From Lachnospiraceae bacterium UBA3638 (GTDB taxonomy: Bacteria > Bacillota > Clostridia > Lachnospirales > Lachnospiraceae), in NCBI GenBank assembly GCA_002373595.1, contig DFKT01000026.1, positions 1 through 15,304 of the forward strand: a stretch of 15,304 nucleotides of DNA, given 5' to 3'. This document shows, piece after piece, positions 7,236 to 14,172 of this stretch; position 1 is the stretch's first letter, and each line of letters opens with the position of its first letter. The notes below the pieces were generated by a model. That model searched no databases and was not told the DNA's origin. It was given only the letters and a program-made list of their open reading frames with translations. The translations under genes and the position numbers were made by a program.

Positions 7236-8879
7236 CTATTTCCTCTTATACATGACCATTGAGCCGTCGTTTCCGATGCATTCCCATCCCTCTTCTACGA
7301 GAAGCTCTTCGACAGGACCTCCGCCGGTCACAAATATATAAGCACTCTTTACCTGATCCGGATCGTCCAGGAAATATTCTCTGTAACAGCAGCTGATGCC
7401 CGATCCCTTGGGCAGTCTATAGAGCATCTGCCAGTCAGTGTTTATCTGCTTGTCGTCAACGACATCCGCAAACATCCATATGACCGTATTGTCATATGAA
7501 GGTGCGTTTGTCTCGTCTATCACAATATTATCTTTAAAGACATCTTCCCAGTATGCCGCTCTTTCATCCTGCGCTTCACTCCTTACAGGTACGGCAAAAT
7601 CATAATCCGACGTTCTGTGAAGTATGAATATCCAGAGGAGTCCTGTCAGAACCGATATCTTTGTGATAATATCAGCAATTTTGAGTACTTTTTCCCTTTT
7701 CTCATCCACAGATGAAAGCTCCGTGACTGCAAGTACAGGAAGTGCACCTGCCATAAATGTGAGAAGGTGCTTGCTTCCCTCTATCAGTTTGTACATCGTG
7801 AGAAGCGCAAAAAGCATCGCTGCAAAGGCAAGCAGTTCATGGAGCTGAACAAGGAAATATGTTCCCCTCTGCTTACTGTCCGAAGCATCGGACGACTTTG
7901 CTTTCTTTTTCTCACACATCAGTATGATCACTCTGACGGCATATACGACCATGATCCAGAGATACAGCACAAAGAAAAGACCGGGTGCCGAATCGTCAAC
8001 AAGAAAAGCTCTCTTTATGAGATCTGCGAAGCCCCATCCTTTGTAGTACAGAGTGGATGCCAGATGTCTGAATCCCCCTCCTATACCGCTGTCCAGGAAT
8101 TCCGTTATGACATCGGTATAGAAAAGCGGTGTGAAATATTCCGCACTTAAGAAATGATTGATCAACACATAAAAGATACCCGACACCATCACAGGGATAA
8201 GCATCAGGAGCGCACCTGTAAATCGTTTACCCTTGGGTCTTTCCGTTACGAAGAGCACGGCGGGGAGCAGCAGATACAGGAGCAGATACGGTCTCATAAG
8301 CACTGCTGCCGATCCAAGTATGAGTGCCGCGATCATCGTTCCTTTTTTATGCGTATTGAAATATGAGATCGACAAAGCGTAGATCACGATCACCACGCTG
8401 AACGCTATGGTCTCAGGCATAGCCGAGAGTATATAGCGAAGATTGGGGTAGAAGGCAAGGAAGAATATAGCGGTCCATATCGTCTGTTTCCTCGAAGGCT
8501 TCGTACACCATCCAAATATAAACATTGCGATCGTATAGATGATCAGATTGCTGATAAAGGGAGCGCTTTCGGTCCATCCGAAGATCAGTCCCCAGAGCAC
8601 CCAGGGCCATACGAGCACAGGACTCCACGCAGCAAACGAGAGACTTATGGCATGGGACTCGTTAAACCCGAAGTACCCCCTCGGATATCCGTGATGAAGG
8701 ATAGCTTCCACCTGTTTGAAATAGAACAGTTCATCATTCCATTCACTCGTGAACATCGATGCCGGAGTAAAGGAATGCGTTACAAAGAATATAAAACAAA
8801 AGAGCGTCGGAAGAGCTGCCACCGCCAACGCTCGTATGATTCTTTCGCTTTTAAGAGTTTCTACGAATCTTTTTTTCAT
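7236..8879 (-). CDS. Polytopic membrane protein, probable GT-C glycosyltransferase
   Basis: A 547-residue membrane protein with a first segment at about residues 15-34, then an extracytoplasmic loop containing the acidic cluster SEWNDE (45-50), which matches the placement of the catalytic acidic motif in GT-C enzymes. Further features are MPET (154-157) and LMRPYLLLY (195-202), multiple later membrane segments, and a soluble C-terminal part of about 125 residues (from HRTSDYDF to the end) that would lie outside the cell if the topology follows the family. Its ATG overlaps the TGA of the GT2 gene by one base (TGATG), implying coupled translation; only a weak AGCAGG precedes it. As the immediate partner of a polyprenyl-phosphate sugar synthase, it is a good candidate to use that donor. 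The specific sugar and acceptor are unknown. Confidence 0.82.
   Translation of the reverse strand: MKKRFVETLKSERIIRALAVAALPTLFCFIFFVTHSFTPASMFTSEWNDELFYFKQVEAILHHGYPRGYFGFNESHAISLSFAAWSPVLVWPWVLWGLIFGWTESAPFISNLIIYTIAMFIFGWCTKPSRKQTIWTAIFFLAFYPNLRYILSAMPETIAFSVVIVIYALSISYFNTHKKGTMIAALILGSAAVLMRPYLLLYLLLPAVLFVTERPKGKRFTGALLMLIPVMVSGIFYVLINHFLSAEYFTPLFYTDVITEFLDSGIGGGFRHLASTLYYKGWGFADLIKRAFLVDDSAPGLFFVLYLWIMVVYAVRVIILMCEKKKAKSSDASDSKQRGTYFLVQLHELLAFAAMLFALLTMYKLIEGSKHLLTFMAGALPVLAVTELSSVDEKREKVLKIADIITKISVLTGLLWIFILHRTSDYDFAVPVRSEAQDERAAYWEDVFKDNIVIDETNAPSYDNTVIWMFADVVDDKQINTDWQMLYRLPKGSGISCCYREYFLDDPDQVKSAYIFVTGGGPVEELLVEEGWECIGNDGSMVMYKRK
7241..7246 (-). promoter_or_regulatory. Ribosome binding site that decides the TTG start of dnaE
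   Basis: On the minus strand AGAGGA ends eight bases before the TTG at 7232. It is part of the last codons of the upstream membrane protein gene, whose TAG stop lies between it and the TTG. Ribosomes finishing that gene would be placed directly at the dnaE start. Confidence 0.6.
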
Positions 8880-9829
8880 CAGATGCCTGCTTTTTTCTTC
8901 TCACTCACCAGTCTGTCATGGACTCTCATCAGACGGTACTCGAAATCTTTTCTGTCCTTGGCATCTATGACCTTGAGTATCATTCCCGCAAACAGCGCAA
9001 ACATTCCGGCCATACCTACAAATCCGCATACGATAAGAGTCGGGAACCTGGGAACAAGTCCGGTCGTTGCGAACTCGCCGATTATCGGCACGAGGAATCC
9101 CGCTGCGAGCAGGAATAGGATAGTTGCGAGCAGTCCAAAGAACTTCATGGGCTTATAATTCTTATACAGCGATATCATCTTGTGGATGACCTTCATTCCG
9201 TCAGGGATCGTATTGAGTTTACTCTCGCTTCCCTCGGGTCTGTCTCTGTACTCGACTATGACATTTTCAACCTGCAGATTGTAGTTGACCGCATGTATGG
9301 TCATCTCGGTCTCTATCTCAAATCCCTTTGAGAATACGGGGAAAGTCTTTACGAACTCATAGGAGAAAGCTCTGTATCCCGTCATGATATCCTTGATATC
9401 ACTCCTGAAGAGTGAATTGATACATGCTCTCATGAGACTGTTTCCGAAATTGTGGAACATTCTCTTATTCTCTGTAAAATATGTGGACGAAAGCCTGTCG
9501 CCGACAACCATATCCGCGTTGTGTTCAAGGACTCTCTCGCACATCTCATTTGCGGATTCAAGGGGATAAGTATCGTCTCCGTCTATCATCAGATAACACT
9601 GCGCGTCTATCTCGCGGAACATCCTTCTGATGACATTACCCTTTCCCTGCTTGTATTCATTCCTGACGACTGCACCGGCCTTCTCTGCGATCTGTGCGGT
9701 ATCGTCCTTTGAGTTATTGTTGTATACGTAAATAACGGCTTCGGGCAATGCGTTTATAACATCCGCAATGACCTTGCCTATAGTCTGTGCCTCGTTGTAA
9801 CAGGGTATAAGTACCGCTATTTTGTCCAT
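8879..9829 (-). CDS. GT2 polyprenyl-phosphate glycosyltransferase (DPM1/GtrB-like)
   Basis: A 316-residue family GT2 enzyme expected to transfer a hexose from a nucleotide sugar to undecaprenyl phosphate on the inner face of the membrane. The GT-A domain opens with AVLIPCYNEA at 5-14, followed by NNNSKDDT at 37-44, the metal-binding MIDGDDTYP at 81-89 (D83, D85, D86), the MTGYRAFS block at 149-156, KGFEIETEM at 168-176 and YRDRPEGSESKL at 194-205. Two C-terminal membrane segments (about 229-251 and 264-286) anchor it, as in GtrB-type enzymes. The sugar (glucose, mannose, galactose or other) cannot be told. It has its own promoter and ribosome binding site in the gap at 9830-9888 and overlaps the next membrane protein gene by one base, so the two likely act in sequence. 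Confidence 0.92.
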   Translation of the reverse strand: MDKIAVLIPCYNEAQTIGKVIADVINALPEAVIYVYNNNSKDDTAQIAEKAGAVVRNEYKQGKGNVIRRMFREIDAQCYLMIDGDDTYPLESANEMCERVLEHNADMVVGDRLSSTYFTENKRMFHNFGNSLMRACINSLFRSDIKDIMTGYRAFSYEFVKTFPVFSKGFEIETEMTIHAVNYNLQVENVIVEYRDRPEGSESKLNTIPDGMKVIHKMISLYKNYKPMKFFGLLATILFLLAAGFLVPIIGEFATTGLVPRFPTLIVCGFVGMAGMFALFAGMILKVIDAKDRKDFEYRLMRVHDRLVSEKKKAGI

Positions 9830-9833
9830 TTCA

Positions 9834-9839
9834 ACCTCT
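9834..9839 (-). promoter_or_regulatory. Ribosome binding site of the GT2 gene
   Basis: AGAGGT on the minus strand, four bases before the ATG at 9829. It is a partial but well placed Shine-Dalgarno match and supports the chosen start. Confidence 0.6.
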
Positions 9840-9865
9840 TTTTCCTTAACGACAAATACTTGAAT

Positions 9866-9874
9866 ATTTTACCA
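9866..9874 (-). promoter_or_regulatory. Extended -10 promoter for the GT2 gene
   Basis: In the 59-base gap after the 445-aa gene, the minus strand reads TGG followed by TAAAAT (9871 to 9866), an extended -10 element. No good -35 box sits at the expected distance. A start near 9859 would give a leader of about 30 bases containing the AGAGGT ribosome binding site. This could start a second transcript covering the GT2, 547-aa, dnaE and 530-aa genes independently of the 12396 promoter. Confidence 0.5.
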
Positions 9875-9888
9875 TAAAACGGGCATTT

Positions 9889-11226
9889 TTAATAGTAGTC
9901 ACCACCTGCAAATATATGCAGGAAATACCTCATTCCGCAGATGAGGTGAAGCGCCAGGATCCCCCACTCGGCTGCCAGCATCATATACGTATGTTTCAAC
10001 ATTTCTTTGTCTTTGGCCGTCCCTGGCAAATCAACGGTTTCCCGACATTTTTCCATCAAATTCATATCTTCCAATATCTTTTTGATCGAAGCGAGAAAGA
10101 CAATGAACATTCCGCACATATATCCCCAAGAGAAATTGAAATCATATATCCTGAATCCCTTCTCGTATATGAACGCTGCCATCACAAAACCCGCCGCATA
10201 TATCTCCCAGGCGAATCTGTATCCGGTATCCTTCTTGATATCCCTGTAATGAAAGATCAGTACGATGATAGGGAATGCCATCGCCTGGATTATCGCGAAC
10301 GGAATATTATGCGAGTACTGGCTCCACACAGTGAAAAATCCTATCCCTATTCCTTTTTGCATAGCCATCTCAGCGGTCATGCTGTCCGTAAGACCGGTCG
10401 CGAGCCTATTTGCATCGACCGTCGACTCTCCGCCGAACACCCCTGAGAACTGATACAAAAGGTCGATGATCGTGGGGAGATAGCAAAGCCCAAGCACTGA
10501 TGTTTCTTTCAGATTCTTGCATTTAGCCGCAAAAAATCTGTATATCATCACTATACCGGCTGCAGCCATATGAACAATGGTATAGCTCGGTTTAGTCATT
10601 GTAGCCAGGAGCATAAATACCGAAAAGAGCAAAAACAAAGATTCATTCTCTTTGATCGTCTTCCTGTCATACCTGTCAAACAGGATTGCCGCCAGAACAA
10701 ACGAAACTATAGTAAACGGTCTGGCCGCAAGTGTAGTTCCATTATGCCAGGGCGTTGGAGAGAACACTCCGAGATAACTCCAAGTGATACCCAGTTTGGG
10801 CATCGGCCTCAGATAGATCATGGAAGCAAAAAAGAGGGCGTATGTCCCTGCCGTCACGATAATGCCTTCCGCTTCTGTATACTTTTCCAACACTGCTTTG
10901 GTTATCACGATTGCCGCCGAATTAAATATCGCTGTTGCAAGTGCGATCGCACTTGTGGGCGACGCTCCGAAAAACATGAACAGCTTCCCAAGGGAAAACA
11001 ATACGGGATATGGATAGTTAAACTCCTTCTCCGTTCCCATCATAAAACGTATATACGCCGCCATGTCGGAATGATAGATTCCGCCTGATCCTTCTTCAAG
11101 TGAATAGACTGCCTGATTGGCAAACAGTCTGTATGTAACAACAAATTCCACTGCAAGGAACAAGACAAACAGACATCTGTCCACCAATACTTTAATATCT
11201 TTTTTGCTATCTCCGAGTGTCATCAT
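9889..11226 (-). CDS. Polytopic membrane protein, member of a tandem paralogous pair
   Basis: A 445-residue integral membrane protein with about ten hydrophobic segments, the first at about residues 15-35. I do not recognise a named family. It shares an ordered motif set with the adjacent 389-aa protein: YHSDMAAYI (51-59, S53 D54), WHNGT (160-164), TKPS (211-214), a FP-I-V..FH block (318-326) and NFSWGY (364-369), ending in a similar CG-containing segment. The early Ser-Asp in the first outer loop and the many membrane spans suggest a GT-C-like enzyme that uses a lipid-linked sugar, which is inference. Its ATG directly follows the TAG of the upstream gene (TAGATGATG). A GGGGA stretch is better spaced for the second ATG (11223), which may be the true start. 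Confidence 0.82.
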   Translation of the reverse strand: MMTLGDSKKDIKVLVDRCLFVLFLAVEFVVTYRLFANQAVYSLEEGSGGIYHSDMAAYIRFMMGTEKEFNYPYPVLFSLGKLFMFFGASPTSAIALATAIFNSAAIVITKAVLEKYTEAEGIIVTAGTYALFFASMIYLRPMPKLGITWSYLGVFSPTPWHNGTTLAARPFTIVSFVLAAILFDRYDRKTIKENESLFLLFSVFMLLATMTKPSYTIVHMAAAGIVMIYRFFAAKCKNLKETSVLGLCYLPTIIDLLYQFSGVFGGESTVDANRLATGLTDSMTAEMAMQKGIGIGFFTVWSQYSHNIPFAIIQAMAFPIIVLIFHYRDIKKDTGYRFAWEIYAAGFVMAAFIYEKGFRIYDFNFSWGYMCGMFIVFLASIKKILEDMNLMEKCRETVDLPGTAKDKEMLKHTYMMLAAEWGILALHLICGMRYFLHIFAGGDYY

Positions 11227-12396
11227 CTATCCCCACATAAAGTATGATGTTCCGCATACCAGTTTGGCAAAAAACACAATGCCGCAATATACATGCCACA
11301 GAAGTGCCGCGCTCTCCACTATCGGGATTGCGATGGCAGGATCCTTTTTCTTTTTGGGATTTTTCGCTATATCACACAGCAGGATCTTCAATCCGACCGC
11401 AAAAAGGGGAAGTATCGCAAATGCATACCCCCAGCTGAAATTCCCGTCCAGAGCTCTCTTCCCTGATTCTGAAAAGAGGAAATATTCCGCAAATCCGAAA
11501 GAAGCCATGATCAACGCACCAAGATAGAGTTTTTTTGACAGGATCTCCTTGATATGAAAAACAAAAACAATGAGAGGGAACAGGATCGAAAGCCCTGCTG
11601 CCACGTAAGGATGAGCGCTATGGTTTCTCATCACGGCTCCGGGATCAAGTATTATACCATTCCCCGTATCGGCGCCGAAGAGTATCATTCTCTGCAATAA
11701 TACCGGTATTGCCGCCGGCAAAAGCGCGCAGCCAAAGAAAAACAGATTCTTTATCTTCACTCCTCTCACCAGATCGCAGATCATGAATATGAGCATCATT
11801 GGCGCGAATACCATTAGAAAGCTCGGCTTTACCGCCGAGCAGAAAAACTGCAGCACCGAGAAAATTACAAGTTCTCGTACTTTCAGCTCTTTATCTATCT
11901 TACGCTCTATCCTTATGTAGTAGATAAGGCAGAGTATGGCCAGCCATTTCATTACGATATAAGTCGAATTATGCCAAATGGACGCGGACTGCATTCCTAT
12001 ATATCTGCCGTCCGACATTCCCTTCACATAGCAGGGCATCACAATATTGAGTACAAGGGCTGCCATGAGTGGGATCACACCGGAATCATTACGCTCCCCG
12101 TCAGACTCTCCGATGAGGATCGACGTGAAGATTACCGCCAGTACCGATGAGGCTCCCAAGAATGCAGCCGTGAGGATATCACCCATGCTGCCAAGCTTGT
12201 AAAACGCCAGATATACAAGCGCCGTAAGCGAATAAAACCAGCCGTCATCGACGATCATCGATATGTGGGCCGGAAGATCGGATTCATACACTGCTCCGCC
12301 CGTCCACTGAGTCTGCTTATAATACAGGAATGTACAAAGTGCCCCGTAAATAACGACCAATATATATGCTATTGTCTTTTTTGTTTTACCATTCAT
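11227..12396 (-). CDS. Polytopic membrane protein, member of a tandem paralogous pair
   Basis: A 389-residue integral membrane protein beginning with a short basic head (MNGKTKK) and a membrane segment at about 8-26. It shares these motifs in order with the downstream 445-aa protein: YESDLPAHI (37-45, S39 D40), WHNST (141-145), VKPS (189-192), FPLIVFVFH (273-281) and NFSWGY (319-324), plus a C-terminal CG segment. It is about 55 residues shorter, mainly because the loop after the NFSWGY segment and the N-terminus are reduced. Family unrecognised; a GT-C-like role in surface glycosylation is inferred from topology and neighbours. It is the first gene of the minus-strand operon. Its ATG lies six bases from a TATTAT box, with no Shine-Dalgarno sequence and no other start codon upstream, so its mRNA is predicted to be leaderless. 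Confidence 0.82.
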   Translation of the reverse strand: MNGKTKKTIAYILVVIYGALCTFLYYKQTQWTGGAVYESDLPAHISMIVDDGWFYSLTALVYLAFYKLGSMGDILTAAFLGASSVLAVIFTSILIGESDGERNDSGVIPLMAALVLNIVMPCYVKGMSDGRYIGMQSASIWHNSTYIVMKWLAILCLIYYIRIERKIDKELKVRELVIFSVLQFFCSAVKPSFLMVFAPMMLIFMICDLVRGVKIKNLFFFGCALLPAAIPVLLQRMILFGADTGNGIILDPGAVMRNHSAHPYVAAGLSILFPLIVFVFHIKEILSKKLYLGALIMASFGFAEYFLFSESGKRALDGNFSWGYAFAILPLFAVGLKILLCDIAKNPKKKKDPAIAIPIVESAALLWHVYCGIVFFAKLVCGTSYFMWG

Positions 12397-12398
12397 TA

Positions 12399-12408
12399 TG
12401 CTATAATA
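12399..12408. promoter_or_regulatory. Symmetric bidirectional promoter with overlapping -10 boxes
   Basis: The 18-base gap between two divergent ATGs (12396 minus, 12415 plus) holds TATAATA at 12402-12408. Read on the plus strand this gives TATAAT (12402-12407), preceded by TG plus one base (extended -10), ending 7 bases before the plus ATG. Read on the minus strand it gives TATTAT (12408 to 12403), ending 6 bases before the minus ATG. Neither side has a strong -35 box at 16-18 bases, and neither gene has a Shine-Dalgarno sequence. The boxes and spacings are seen directly; that both directions fire, giving leaderless mRNAs, is inferred. Confidence 0.6.
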
Positions 12409-12414
12409 CTTTCC

Positions 12415-14172
12415 ATGAATATGATAACCGACAAAGAAGCCCGCGAGGCGATCATCGATTCACTTTCAACAGGAGCTCACATCATAGCTCCCGAACATAT
12501 CGCATTTTGTTCATATCCGCCGGAAGATGTCATCCTCGGCAAAATAACTATTGAGACAGCCTCGCCTGCAGTCTCACCTTCAGGCAAGTCTTCCGATGTA
12601 CCGGAGTCGGATCGGGATTCCCATTCCGCTCATAAAAAAGTAAATCCGATAGCGATCGCCGCATCCGTATTTCTGTTCCTTGCGATTGCGGTATCGCTCT
12701 TCTTTTTACTCTCCGTAAAACCTTTATCGGATCATTTCGATCTGGAACTCGGAGAGACTGTTTCCGATGATCCGAGAGATTATCTTTCGGGTTCTCCTCT
12801 CGCCATGTTCGTATCGAGGATCGATCTGACTGATGTCAATGCATCCGAGAAAGGCGAATATCCTGTCACTCTCAAATGCCTTTGGCAAAAGTTCGACGCC
12901 TGTCTTATCATAGCAGATACCAAAGCTCCCGTAATAGTTAAGAGCAGCGGTCCTCACTATTTTGCTCCGGATACGGCTCTGTCTCCGTCTGCTTTTGTTG
13001 ATTCGATCGAGGACGCAGACAGCAATGTCTCTTTATACTTCAGTACCGGTTCTCCCGCCAATCCCGATATCTTCTGTGACCGCGTCGGCGACTACCTGCT
13101 CACCATCTGTGCCAGCGATTCATCCGGAAATATCTCGTCCGAATCGGTTTCCTTTACGGTCGATCTGCCGCCTGAGATCACAGGTGCCGGAGACATCTAT
13201 GTTGCAACCGGCAATGATCTGGATCTCCTCTACGGCATAAAAGCAATCGATGAGACCAGCGGAGATGTAAATAAGAGCATCGAGGTCATTCTCCCCGACG
13301 ACTTCCCCGAAGCAAACTCCGACGGAACATACTCCTTTGATGAGGATTATTCATACGTCATTACTTATCGTGCTACCGACGAATACGGTATCTCTTCCGA
13401 AAAGGGATGCGTCCTTACTTCGGCATCCGCCGGTACCATCCAAAGCCTTATCGGCACCAGAGCCATAAACCGTCACGATTCCAGGATCATTGGTGCTTAC
13501 AACCCTTACGACAACGGAGAATCTCTTTCAGGCAATATCGATTCCGCTTTAAACGAGAGTATCACATATGTCGTTTCTCTTTATCACAGGACAGACTTCC
13601 GCCATTATGTCACGGGCTCCGGCTTTATCACCGAGATAACCGATGACGGCATCTATATCTGCACCAATGCTCATGTCGCTGAGGAGGCGGATACCTTCGC
13701 TGCCACTTTTTATGAAGGATCGCATATCATTGCCGATCGTATCGGTTACAGCGAGTCCTATGATATAGGAGTTCTGTTCATTCCCCTTGAGCGCATGCCC
13801 GACTCTCTCATGGATACTGTTTCAACCGTCCACATCAACAAGACCGGCTGGAATGCTCTTTCATCTTCATCCACTCCCGTCGGCATCATCCGTCTTAACA
13901 ATGACACCGGCGCGGTTGACAGACTGTCCACCGGAGAACTTGCAGGAGTCCACAAGGTCTTCGACTTCCTTACTCACAAGCCTCAGACAGAGGTCACTGC
14001 CAGACTTATAGAAGGTGACTCCGGTTCGGCGATCATCGACGACAAAGGAAATCTCATCGCTGTCGCTTTCTGTTATACCACCGGCGCACAAACAAGATAC
14101 TGGGGTGTTCCTCTCGACGGCACTCTTGAATGTTACAAAGAGATAACCGGCAGAGAGCTCTTTACATATTGA
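12415..14172 (+). CDS. Membrane-anchored trypsin-like serine protease with Ig-like repeats
   Basis: A 585-residue protein predicted to have a cytoplasmic head of about 76 residues, one membrane segment (about 78-101) and an extracellular remainder. Residues about 107-340 look like three Ig/cadherin-like modules: one with the LELGETVSD opening, one from about 170 to 250, and one from P252 (PPEITGAGD). A chymotrypsin-fold protease domain follows (about 380-580) with a full triad: H420 in TNAHV, D450 in SYDIGVL and S536 in GDSGSA. No PDZ domain follows, unlike HtrA/DegP. The frame stays open upstream to 12265, but that stretch lies over the opposite gene; the ATG at 12415 follows a TATAAT box by seven bases and is preferred. 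It may process surface or secreted proteins; the target is unknown. Its stop overlaps the end of convergent manC. Confidence 0.88.
   Translation: MNMITDKEAREAIIDSLSTGAHIIAPEHIAFCSYPPEDVILGKITIETASPAVSPSGKSSDVPESDRDSHSAHKKVNPIAIAASVFLFLAIAVSLFFLLSVKPLSDHFDLELGETVSDDPRDYLSGSPLAMFVSRIDLTDVNASEKGEYPVTLKCLWQKFDACLIIADTKAPVIVKSSGPHYFAPDTALSPSAFVDSIEDADSNVSLYFSTGSPANPDIFCDRVGDYLLTICASDSSGNISSESVSFTVDLPPEITGAGDIYVATGNDLDLLYGIKAIDETSGDVNKSIEVILPDDFPEANSDGTYSFDEDYSYVITYRATDEYGISSEKGCVLTSASAGTIQSLIGTRAINRHDSRIIGAYNPYDNGESLSGNIDSALNESITYVVSLYHRTDFRHYVTGSGFITEITDDGIYICTNAHVAEEADTFAATFYEGSHIIADRIGYSESYDIGVLFIPLERMPDSLMDTVSTVHINKTGWNALSSSSTPVGIIRLNNDTGAVDRLSTGELAGVHKVFDFLTHKPQTEVTARLIEGDSGSAIIDDKGNLIAVAFCYTTGAQTRYWGVPLDGTLECYKEITGRELFTY

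Noticed and set aside
7247..7290. TATAAG as a -10 box for a separate dnaE promoter
   Set aside because: There is no acceptable -35 box at 16-18 bases, and the hexamer falls in conserved coding sequence of the upstream gene.
10570..11088. A 172-codon plus-strand open frame
   Set aside because: Shadow of the 445-aa membrane protein gene; the translation is rich in Arg, His and Cys, as expected for the complement of a membrane protein gene.
12265..12414. In-frame extension of the protease by 50 codons from a GTG at 12265
   Set aside because: The stretch lies over the start of the divergent 389-aa gene, its translation looks like random shadow sequence, and a TATAAT box lies inside it just before the ATG at 12415.
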